In this document: positions 51,549 through 58,017 of the stretch, piece after piece
How positions within the stretch are numbered: the stretch's first letter is position 1
Layout: each line of letters opens with the position of its first letter
Assembly: GCF_003314435.2 (NCBI RefSeq)
Contig: NZ_QNVY02000003.1
Location: 434,001-498,000 of the forward strand
Source: Flavobacterium petrolei
Lineage (GTDB): Bacteria > Bacteroidota > Bacteroidia > Flavobacteriales > Flavobacteriaceae
Direction: 5' to 3'
DNA: 64,000 nt
Translations under genes and position numbers: made by a program
The notes under the pieces: model-generated
What the model was told of the DNA's origin: nothing
The model's input: only the letters and a program-made list of their open reading frames with translations
Databases searched by the model: none

Positions 51549-53450
51549 ATGACAACAGGTAAAATTAATGTTTCGGTAGAAAACATCTTTCCCTTAATCA
51601 AGAAATTCTTATACAGCGATCACGAAATTTTCTTACGTGAATTGATTTCGAACGGAACAGATGCAACACTTAAATTAAAGCATTTAACCAGTATTGGTGA
51701 AGCCAAAGTAGAATACGGAAACCCGATTATCGAGGTAAAAATCGACAAGGAAGGTAAAAAACTACACATCATCGATCAAGGTCTGGGGATGACTGCTGAT
51801 GAAGTAGAAAAATACATCAACCAAGTAGCATTTTCTGGAGCTGAGGAATTTTTGGACAAATACAAAGATTCTGCAAAAGATTCTGGAATTATTGGACATT
51901 TTGGTCTTGGTTTTTATTCTGCTTTTATGGTTGCCGAAAAAGTGGAAATCATCACTAAATCGTTCAAAGATGAACCTGCTGCACACTGGACTTGCGACGG
52001 AAGCCCGGAATTCACATTAGAGCCAGCTGACAAAACTTCTCGTGGAACAGAAATCATTTTGCATATCGCCGAAGATTCTTTGGAATTCTTGGAAGAATAC
52101 AAAATCAAGGAACTGTTGAACAAGTACAATAAGTTCATGCCTATTCCAATTAAATTTGGAACCAAAACAGAAAAAATAGAGCAAAAAAAGGGTGAAGAAG
52201 TTGCTGAAGAAGATAAAGACAAAACTTTCACAGAAGTTGAAGTAGACAACATCATCAACAACCCAAATCCGGCTTGGACCAAACAACCAACGGAATTATC
52301 TGCGGAAGATTACAAGAATTTCTACCATGAATTGTACCCAATGCAATTTGAAGAACCGTTATTCCACATTCATTTAAATGTAGATTATCCGTTCAACTTA
52401 ACCGGTATTTTGTATTTCCCAAAATTAGGTTCTGACTTACAAATCCAGAAAGACAAAATCCAATTGTACCAAAATCAAGTGTACGTAACGGATAATGTAG
52501 AAGGAATTGTACCTGAGTTTTTAATGATGCTGAAAGGTGTTGTGGATTCACCGGATATTCCATTGAACGTGTCTCGTTCTGGATTACAAGCTGATGCTGC
52601 TGTGAAGAAAATTTCTAATTACATCACGCGTAAAGTTGCGGATAAATTAAAATCGTTATTCACTGAAAACCGTGAAGATTTTGAACAAAAATGGAACGAC
52701 ATCAAAATCGTTTTAGAGTACGGAATGCTTTCTGAAGATAAATTCTACGAAAAAGCAGGCGCGTTTGTTTTGTACCCAACAGTCGATGGTAAATATTTTA
52801 CTTTAGAAGAATTAAAAGAAAATCTTGCTGCTAATCAAACGGACAAAGACGGAAAATTAGTTGTTTTGTACGCTGGAAACAAAGAAGCGCAACACTCTTA
52901 TATCGAAATTGCAAAAGATAAAGGATATGAAGTTTTATTGCTGGATTCTCCAATTATCTCGCATTTAATCCAAAAAATTGAAGGCGATAACAGCAACATG
53001 ACTTTTGTACGTGTCGATTCTGATCATATTGATAATTTAATCAAGAAAGAGGAAACGACTATTTCTAAATTATCTGAGGAAGAACAAACCAACTTGAAAA
53101 CGGTTTTAGAAGCTATCGTTCCTAAACAAACTTATTCGGTTCAACTGGAAGCTTTAGACAGTAATGCTTCGCCATTCATCATCACGCAACCTGAATTTAT
53201 GCGAAGAATGAAAGAAATGAGCCAGTCAGGCGGTGGTGGAATGTTCGGAATGGGAAATATGCCGGAAATGTATAATTTAGTGGTAAATACTAACTCTGAA
53301 TTGGCAACAAGCATCTTGAACAACAAAGACAAAGACACTCAGGAAAGTTTGGTAAAACAAGCACTTGACTTAGCGAAGTTATCACAAAACCTATTAAAAG
53401 GAGAAGCATTAACGGCTTTCGTAAAAAGAAGTTTTGAGATGATTAAATAA
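51549..53450 (+). CDS. htpG: Molecular chaperone HtpG (Hsp90)
   Basis: 633 residues. Cytoplasmic ATP-dependent chaperone. N-terminal GHKL ATPase domain with SDHEIFLRELISNGTDATLK (Asn of the Mg site), DQGLGMTADE, IGHFGLGFYSAFMVAE and SRGTEIILHI; middle domain with LFHIHLNVDYPFNLTGILYFP and PLNVSRSGLQ; C-terminal dimerisation domain with a Met/Gly-rich loop (SGGGGMFGMGNMPEM). Terminator about 75 bp downstream. Confidence 0.97.
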   Translation: MTTGKINVSVENIFPLIKKFLYSDHEIFLRELISNGTDATLKLKHLTSIGEAKVEYGNPIIEVKIDKEGKKLHIIDQGLGMTADEVEKYINQVAFSGAEEFLDKYKDSAKDSGIIGHFGLGFYSAFMVAEKVEIITKSFKDEPAAHWTCDGSPEFTLEPADKTSRGTEIILHIAEDSLEFLEEYKIKELLNKYNKFMPIPIKFGTKTEKIEQKKGEEVAEEDKDKTFTEVEVDNIINNPNPAWTKQPTELSAEDYKNFYHELYPMQFEEPLFHIHLNVDYPFNLTGILYFPKLGSDLQIQKDKIQLYQNQVYVTDNVEGIVPEFLMMLKGVVDSPDIPLNVSRSGLQADAAVKKISNYITRKVADKLKSLFTENREDFEQKWNDIKIVLEYGMLSEDKFYEKAGAFVLYPTVDGKYFTLEELKENLAANQTDKDGKLVVLYAGNKEAQHSYIEIAKDKGYEVLLLDSPIISHLIQKIEGDNSNMTFVRVDSDHIDNLIKKEETTISKLSEEEQTNLKTVLEAIVPKQTYSVQLEALDSNASPFIITQPEFMRRMKEMSQSGGGGMFGMGNMPEMYNLVVNTNSELATSILNNKDKDTQESLVKQALDLAKLSQNLLKGEALTAFVKRSFEMIK

Positions 53451-53492
53451 GCAGAAAACCCATTTTATGAAGTAAAATGATGTGAATCGCTT

Positions 53493-53513
53493 ATTCCGAA
53501 CTTGCTTCGGAAT
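53493..53513. repeat. Small hairpin ATTCCGAA / TTCGGAAT
   Basis: ATTCCGAA (53493-53500) and TTCGGAAT (53506-53513), loop CTTGC, between htpG and its terminator. A related TTCCGA/TCGGAA hairpin lies inside lpxK at 29073-29088. Confidence 0.7.
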
Positions 53514-53526
53514 ATCCAACATACTA

Positions 53527-53559
53527 AAAGCTGTCCAATCATGGGCAGCTTTTTTTTTT
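53527..53559 (+). terminator. Terminator of htpG
   Basis: AAAGCTGTCC (53527-53536) pairs with GGGCAGCTTT (53543-53552, one G-T pair), then a run of ten T. Confidence 0.93.
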
Positions 53560-53560
53560 G

Positions 53561-53705
53561 GAGCAGAACGATTATTTTCCAGAAATACTTTCGTCCCGCT
53601 ATGCGCTACAATCTTTGCTTTTTGCTCCCGCCACAGCAAAGGATTTTCACTTCTATCGGGGCTATTTAGGATGTTTTCGATTTCAAAACAATATTCATCA
53701 AAATC
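53561..53705 (-). repeat. Intergenic element resembling a common flavobacterial repeat
   Basis: Read on the minus strand it contains TAGCCCCGATAGAAGTG, AATCCTTTGCT, GCGGGAGC, AGCAAAGATTGTAGCG and ATAGCGGGA. CTTTGCT (53613-53619 on +) and AGCAAAG (53635-53641) form a stem. I remember near-identical blocks (TAGCCCCGAT...ATTGTAGC...AGCGGGA) scattered between genes in flavobacterial genomes; that is recollection, not a search. Reading frames crossing it look like by-products of the repeat. Between htpG and the cassette array. Confidence 0.5.
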
Positions 53706-53744
53706 CCTCAAACCGGTTCACTTATCAAATAATCCTTTTAACTA

Positions 53745-53770
53745 TTTGTAAAGAATTATTTATATATTTG
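53745..53770 (+). promoter_or_regulatory. Candidate promoter reading into the cassette array
   Basis: TATATTTG (53763-53770) is a perfect TAnnTTTG -7 box; TTTG at 53745-53748 is a possible -33 with a short spacer (14 bases). It points into the array and lies upstream of the attI-like site, the position of a cassette promoter (Pc) in integrons. Confidence 0.5.
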
Positions 53771-53785
53771 AATTAAAATAAAGTA

Positions 53786-53863
53786 TGGTATTTGTCATAC
53801 ATATCTACCCAAAAGGGAGTGGCTTTGTATGATTCTATCATACATATATACAAGTTGGGTGAG
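53786..53863 (+). other. attI-like site at the head of the cassette array
   Basis: Two imperfect direct repeats, each containing TCATACATAT (53795-53804 and 53838-53847) preceded by GTATG, so each can fold (second: GTATGAT-TCT-ATCATAC). The second ends in ACAAGTTGGGT, where GTTGGGT (53854-53860) fits the integron core-site consensus GTTRRRY exactly. ACCCAA (53808-53813) and TTGGGT (53855-53860) are inverted. Repeats of this kind are where integron integrases bind in attI. Function is inference. Confidence 0.45.
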
Positions 53864-53903
53864 ATTTTAAAGCAGAAACGGTGAAAAACGGAAAAAGAAA
53901 ACT

Positions 53904-54299
53904 ATGAATGTTTACAAAAAAGTTATTTTAATATTTTCTTTATTTTCTCTAATATCCTGCGAAAAATTATTTGTTTCCTCTATTATAAATAATTCAAAAA
54001 ATGAAATTATTGTTAAAGTAAAAATTGATAATGAAGCAGTTGACAAAAAACGAAAAGAATATTTAGAACAGGGTTTTTTATTTGATGAGGAAAATCCAAA
54101 AGATTATGAAATTAAAATTAAGTCTTCAGAATCATATGATTTTGCTGGAGGTATGCACGTCGAACCTGATTTTTACGACATCAAAGAAATGGAAATTTAT
54201 TCAGGAGACACTTTAATTCTAAAATGTCGAAATGACCAAATGAAAAAACTCTTTTCGTCCGAAAGTTCACCAGGTCATTTAGATTTAATAATTAAATAA
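53904..54299 (+). CDS. Cassette 1: small lipoprotein of unknown function
   Basis: 131 residues. Signal peptide with lipobox SLISC (Cys19), then a charged, probably beta-rich domain (NNSKNEIIVKVKIDNEAV ... YEIKIKSSESYDFAGG ... GDTLILKCRNDQMKKLF). I recognise no family. The ATG is 49 bp after the cassette core; the gene is followed by 109 bp before the attC-like repeat, longer than in the other cassettes. Very AT-rich. Likely localisation: outer membrane or inner membrane, periplasmic face. Confidence 0.75.
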   Translation: MNVYKKVILIFSLFSLISCEKLFVSSIINNSKNEIIVKVKIDNEAVDKKRKEYLEQGFLFDEENPKDYEIKIKSSESYDFAGGMHVEPDFYDIKEMEIYSGDTLILKCRNDQMKKLFSSESSPGHLDLIIK

Positions 54300-54408
54300 A
54301 ATTGGTCTGAAATCTTTGAAAATAATTAATATTGAAGTTTGAAAAACGAAACTGACCAAATGAATCCGAATAATAGAAACCGATTAAAGCAAACAGAAAT
54401 AAAAAAAC

Positions 54409-54538
54409 CTCACCCAACCGCCATTTTGAGCTAGCTGGAGTTTAGTGGAATTATCGTTTCGCATCAAGTTTTCGTTAAGCCGAAAATTGAGCAGTTACGA
54501 ACTTCCAGCCATCTCAAAGTGGCATAACGTTAGAGGCA
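54409..54538 (+). other. attC-like recombination site 1
   Basis: Opens with R''-like CTCACCCAAC (54409-54418; ACCCAAC fits RYYYAAC), the exact complement of the start of cassette 1 (53854-53863). GCCATTTTGAGCTAGCTGGA (54420-54439) pairs with 54504-54523, which contains TCCAGC and CTCAAAGTGGC, about 17 of 21 positions. Closes with AACG|TTAGAGG; the core G is 54529. Total about 120 bp, in the attC size range. Confidence 0.65.
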
Positions 54539-54562
54539 ATTTTAAAACAAAATCACATATAA

Positions 54563-55294
54563 ATGGAAGAATTCGAAAAAATTATTTATTTAGTGAAAGA
54601 AATTTCTCGAGAAAATGGTGAAATTCAAATCGTTGAAATACTAGATAATTCCGAATTGGATTTTGGTCAACATTGGAGTCAAAAAAACTCTTCAATTGCA
54701 CATAGTTTGGATATTAACGTTTCTCCAGTTGTATTCACTAAAAGATATAAGGATATTCAGAATATAGAAAGAAAATTAGAAATTCTCATAAATAATATTT
54801 CGCAGATTTATTTAGAAAATGTAACTATTCTTCCAAATTATAATCGTTTAGAAATTCTTAACTCTGAGATATCTTCAATAATAACAGTTTGGGAAGACAT
54901 AAATCAGCTTCAAAAAAAATTAATTGAAGATATGAAAATTAGTAATCAAGAAATAGATTACCAAAATATAGGCAATAGTTCTCGAAATTTAATGGATAAA
55001 CTTGCAAGATTAGTATTTGATCCTAGTATTCATAAATCTGAAAAGCCGAATGTTGATTTAAGTAATGGAAAGTTTAAAAATCAATTCCATACTTACATAT
55101 CATTTTCACTAAAAGGTGATTCGAACAAGGAATTAAAAAAGTTTGCTGAAAGTTCAATTGAGTTTACGGAAAAAGCTATTGATTTAATGAATCAAACAAC
55201 ACATAAATTAGATGTTAAGAAACATTTCGCGGAAGTTTGTGTGATAAGTACAATTAGCGTTATAAGTCTTATTAAAGCTATAAATGAACTATAA
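54563..55294 (+). CDS. Cassette 2: unknown cytoplasmic helical protein
   Basis: 243 residues, no signal peptide or clear membrane helix, apart from a mildly hydrophobic C-terminal helix (VCVISTISVISLIKAINEL). Predicted mostly alpha-helical (NIERKLEILINNISQIYLENV ... NQLQKKLIEDMK). I recognise no family. A C-terminal stretch (NQFHTYISFSLKGDSNKELKKFAESSIEFTEKAIDLMNQTTH) is reminiscent of helical bundle proteins in defence or toxin loci, but that is only an impression. The ATG is 33 bp after the core site and the stop 4 bp before the attC-like repeat: a compact cassette. Confidence 0.8.
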   Translation: MEEFEKIIYLVKEISRENGEIQIVEILDNSELDFGQHWSQKNSSIAHSLDINVSPVVFTKRYKDIQNIERKLEILINNISQIYLENVTILPNYNRLEILNSEISSIITVWEDINQLQKKLIEDMKISNQEIDYQNIGNSSRNLMDKLARLVFDPSIHKSEKPNVDLSNGKFKNQFHTYISFSLKGDSNKELKKFAESSIEFTEKAIDLMNQTTHKLDVKKHFAEVCVISTISVISLIKAINEL

Positions 55295-55298
55295 AAAC

Positions 55299-55437
55299 TG
55301 CCTCTAACAGCGGTTTTGCTGGATTTGGGTATTCGGCTTAATATAAAGTTGGTCTTGTACCTGAATTAAAAGTGATAAACCGAAAGAAAAATCTTAACTT
55401 ATTCCCAAACCCAGCAAAGCCTCGGGGACGTTATCTG
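55299..55437 (+). other. attC-like recombination site 2
   Basis: Opens with TGCCTCTAAC (55299-55308), the exact complement of the start of cassette 2 (54529-54538). TTTGCTGGATTTGGG (55315-55329) pairs with CCCAAACCCAGCAAA (55404-55418) at 14 of 15 positions; an inner TTCGG/CCGAA pair lies between. Closes with GGGGACG|TTATCTG; the core G is 55430. About 135 bp. Confidence 0.7.
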
Positions 55438-55465
55438 TCATATTTTACAATAAAAATTAAAAGTA

Positions 55466-56212
55466 ATGAAAAAAAATATATTTATAATCTTTACATTTTT
55501 TGTTTCGAATTTTTGTTTCTCGCAACAATATGATGGAGTAATAATTGAAAAGAGAAAAATCGATAAAAACAATTTAATTTATAAAATTGGAAAATCTTTC
55601 TTTTATTCAATAGAAATTAAAAAAAATGATATCGAATATTTTCTTGATAAAGGTTTTGACGATAGTTTAACGATTAATAAAAGTAAAAAAAATGGAATTA
55701 ATGAAATAAAACTAGTAGTAATAAAACCAAAAATATTTCAAAGAACAAACAAAAACCAAACAGAAATTAAATATAATTTTGAGCCAAATCCAATATCTAT
55801 TACATGTACGGGAATTGTCGAAAATGACAATAATGTATGGATCCACCCACCAAGATTAGGTTTCTTGAAAGTATTGGAAACTTGTCCATTTCCATACATA
55901 AAACTAAACCAAAAAGTTGGCTATGAATGGAATGATGAAATGAGTATTGCAGAATATTGGTCAAATAAAAATTCAGGGATTTGGACTGGTAGATTACTAT
56001 TAAAGTATAATTACAAAATTATTGGCGAAGAAAAAATAACAACAAATATTGGAGAATTAGAATGTAAAGTTATTTCAGCATCTGCTAATTCTACAATTGG
56101 AAAAAGTACTCTTGTAGCCTATTTTAACGATAAATACGGTTTTGTAAAATTAAAATATAAACTATTTACAGGAACTGAAATAAAGATCAATTTGAAAAAA
56201 ATTTCGGAATAA
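55466..56212 (+). CDS. Cassette 3: exported protein of unknown function
   Basis: 248 residues. Signal peptide (cleavage near FCFSQQYDG). The mature part is Lys/Asn-rich and probably beta-rich, with two central motifs that look structured: NVWIHPPRLGFLKVLETCPFPYIKL and QKVGYEWNDEMSIAEYW. I recognise no family. The Gln right after the predicted cleavage site is common for exported flavobacterial proteins. The ATG is 35 bp after the core; the stop is 6 bp before the next attC-like opening. Likely periplasmic or outer membrane. Confidence 0.8.
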   Translation: MKKNIFIIFTFFVSNFCFSQQYDGVIIEKRKIDKNNLIYKIGKSFFYSIEIKKNDIEYFLDKGFDDSLTINKSKKNGINEIKLVVIKPKIFQRTNKNQTEIKYNFEPNPISITCTGIVENDNNVWIHPPRLGFLKVLETCPFPYIKLNQKVGYEWNDEMSIAEYWSNKNSGIWTGRLLLKYNYKIIGEEKITTNIGELECKVISASANSTIGKSTLVAYFNDKYGFVKLKYKLFTGTEIKINLKKISE

Positions 56213-56218
56213 ATACGC

Positions 56219-56306
56219 CAGATAACAGCGGTATGCAAAACTGCGCTAACGATTGTCCGTAGGTAAGAGTGTTCTGATTTAACATTTTGAAAAATATAGT
56301 TATCGG
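56219..56306 (+). other. Decayed attC-like site 3
   Basis: Opens with CAGATAAC (56219-56226), the complement of the start of cassette 3 (55430-55437), followed by AGCGGTATGC as in site 2 (AGCGGTTTTGC). No good right arm was found; a possible closing core is GTTATCGG (56299-56306). The site looks degenerate or rearranged. Confidence 0.45.
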
Positions 56307-56378
56307 TTTCATTAGAATAAACCAATCTCGATAATTGACATTTCTTAAGCTCTAACGATAAACAAGTAAAAAGAAAGA

Positions 56379-56645
56379 ATGAATAATTTTAAAGAAGAAA
56401 TTTTATCCAAAATTTGCTACACCAACCTTGTTTATGAAAGAATTAATAAAAAACTGAACATAGAACTTTCAAAAGACAAAATTGAAGAAATGATTTTTGC
56501 AATTATTAAGGAAACAGATGAAACCGAGTATCAAAAAATAGGTAAAAATATTTACATCATAAACTACGAAAAAAATGTAAAACTGACCATTAATGCAAAC
56601 ACAAACAGAATAATTACAGCAGACAAATTGAACAACAAATCCTGA
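56379..56645 (+). CDS. Cassette 4: DUF3781-family protein
   Basis: 88 residues matching, from memory, DUF3781: ICYTNLVYERINKKLNIELS, KIGKNIYIINYE and LTINANTNRIITADKL are the family's conserved blocks. Small cytoplasmic protein, function unknown, found sporadically in Bacteroidota and Firmicutes. The ATG is about 80 bp after a possible core GTTATCGG (56299). Right after the stop, GATAAGCAGTTTTG (56645-56658) resembles the opening of attC-like site 2 with a mutated core. Confidence 0.8.
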   Translation: MNNFKEEILSKICYTNLVYERINKKLNIELSKDKIEEMIFAIIKETDETEYQKIGKNIYIINYEKNVKLTINANTNRIITADKLNNKS

Positions 56646-57018
56646 TAAGCAGTTTTGTAAACTGTGCCCAAAAAAGTCAGCAACAAATCTAAAAAACTAA
56701 GTTAACCTGAGAGTAAGAGTTTACTCTTAGTAGCAATACCATACTCGATACCGCGCATTTCCAATCCGTGCATACGTACTGTCAAGACAAAGTAAATCTG
56801 CAATTCAAGAAGAGGATAATAAAATATATTGTAATTGATTAATAGGAAGGGAATGCTTTGCAAATCGTCGCTTTCAGAACAATCGCTTTTTAAACAAAAA
56901 ACCAAATCTACAAGTAAAACTTGCAGGTTTGGTTTTTTTGTAAAACAATATCAATGGTCTAAAATACTTTTTTAATTAAAAGCAATTAGTCGGAATCTTA
57001 ATTCCACAAAGCAACTAT
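56646..57018. other. Non-coding stretch after the cassette array
   Basis: 373 bp without a supportable gene. Holds the decayed attC-like opening at 56645-56658, alternative hairpins GAGTAA/TTACTC (56711-56716, 56721-56726) and TAAGAGT/ACTCTTA (56714-56720, 56723-56729), and the bidirectional terminator at 56896-56939. The only reading frame over 60 codons is leftward, across a hairpin, with no family resemblance. Confidence 0.6.
56896..56939. terminator. Terminator of the bicarbonate-transporter operon (bidirectional)
   Basis: AACCAAATCTACAAG (56900-56914) pairs with CTTGCAGGTTTGGTT (56920-56934) at 13 of 15 positions, with T-runs on both strands. About 80 bases after the sbtA stop. Confidence 0.85.
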
Positions 57019-57984
57019 TTAAAGGTGACACAATACAATTGAGAAATAAATGGGCATTCCAAAAGTAATATTAAAAGGAAACGTTACTGCTAAAGCCATG
57101 GGCAAAAAGATACCTGGATTGGCTTTTGGCACTGCTATTTTCATCGCTGCTGGAACTGCAATGTAAGAAGCGCTTGCCGCCAGTACTGCAAAAATAAAAC
57201 GGTTCCCAACATCATCTGTAATAAATTGACTCAAAAAAGCGACGATACAACCGTTGATCAGCGGAAAAACAACTGCAAAGAAAATGCTGAACCAGCCACT
57301 CTTGAAAAAATCATTTAATTTTCGGCCACTTACAATTCCCATATCCAATAAAAACAAAGCTAAAAACCCTTTGAAAATATCAGTCGTAAAAGGCTTAATT
57401 CCTAAGGCTTGTTGTTCGCTCGCTAAAAACCCAATAACCAAGCTTCCTAAAATCAAAAGCACACTTCCATTAGTGAACGAATGTTTAATAATAGAACTCA
57501 TCTTGGTTTTTTGAACGTCTTCTTTACTAAACAAACGAATTAAGATTACCCCTATAATAATCGCCGGAGCTTCCATAAGCGCCATTACTGCAACCATGTG
57601 ACCACTGAAAGTATAGTTTTGAATTTCTAAAAAAGAAACGGCTGTCACAAAAGTCACCGCACTCACGGATCCATAAGCTGCAGCAATAGCCCCAGAATTC
57701 TCGATACTAAACTTCCTCTTCAAAATAAAAAAAGTATACAGTGGAATTAATCCTGCAATCAAAACCCCAAAGAGTATCGACCAAATTATATCAATGGTAA
57801 AATGACTGTGAGCCAACTCCTGTCCGCCTTTGAAACCAATTGAAAAAAGAAGGTATAGCGATATAAATTTAGAAGTGTTTTCCGGAATTTCTAAGTCACT
57901 TTTTACATAGACGGCTACAATTCCCAAAACAAAAAATAATAAGGCTGGATTGGTTAAATTCTCGAACAATAAACTGAAATTCAT
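57019..57984 (-). CDS. sbtA: Sodium-dependent bicarbonate transporter, SbtA family
   Basis: 321 residues with about ten membrane helices, matching the Sbt_1 (PF05982) family: LTNPALLFFVLGIVAV, SIGFKGGQELA, AIAAAYGSVSAVTFVTA, MVAVMALMEAPAI, LDMGIVSGRKL and ASASYIAVPAAMKIAVPKANP. SbtA imports HCO3- with Na+ in cyanobacteria; homologues are common in non-photosynthetic bacteria. Last gene of a six-gene leftward operon with a Sua5-type enzyme and dihydroorotase. No PII-like sbtB gene is present. Confidence 0.93.
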   Translation of the reverse strand: MNFSLLFENLTNPALLFFVLGIVAVYVKSDLEIPENTSKFISLYLLFSIGFKGGQELAHSHFTIDIIWSILFGVLIAGLIPLYTFFILKRKFSIENSGAIAAAYGSVSAVTFVTAVSFLEIQNYTFSGHMVAVMALMEAPAIIIGVILIRLFSKEDVQKTKMSSIIKHSFTNGSVLLILGSLVIGFLASEQQALGIKPFTTDIFKGFLALFLLDMGIVSGRKLNDFFKSGWFSIFFAVVFPLINGCIVAFLSQFITDDVGNRFIFAVLAASASYIAVPAAMKIAVPKANPGIFLPMALAVTFPFNITFGMPIYFSIVLCHL

Positions 57985-58017
57985 ATTTGATTATATTTAA
58001 TTTTATTTTTTTTTAAA

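Larger units (their letters stand above)
53786..56660 (+). mobile_element. Integron-like gene-cassette array without integrase
   Basis: Four unrelated single ORFs, all rightward, each closely preceded by a short core (G|TT) and the first three followed by a long imperfect inverted repeat or its remnant. Cassette 1 is about 53855-54529, cassette 2 54530-55430, cassette 3 from 55431, cassette 4 decayed. Each cassette start is the reverse complement of the bases that open its own 3' repeat: GTTGGGTGAG with CTCACCCAAC, GTTAGAGGCA with TGCCTCTAAC, GTTATCTG with CAGATAAC. This is what is left when circular cassettes insert at a core site. No integrase gene is in the window. Base composition is even more AT-rich than the surroundings. 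Confidence 0.68.

Noticed and set aside
53409..53751. Reading frames of 70-100 codons on both strands in the htpG-array spacer
   Set aside because: They run through the htpG terminator and the flavobacterial-type repeat; the leftward one begins inside a structured repeat and ends within htpG. No family resemblance or start context.
53795..53847. CRISPR-like repeats at TCATACATAT
   Set aside because: Only two copies, short and imperfect, with no array and no cas genes; better explained as duplicated attI-like or operator repeats.
54300..54540. attC-like site 1 as a plain transcription terminator
   Set aside because: The arms are 60 bases apart, not GC-clamped and lack a T-run; the end-complementarity with the cassette start is not expected of a terminator.
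56702..56905. Leftward 67-codon frame after the cassette array
   Set aside because: Crosses a hairpin, has no recognisable domain and no neighbour spacing that would suggest expression.
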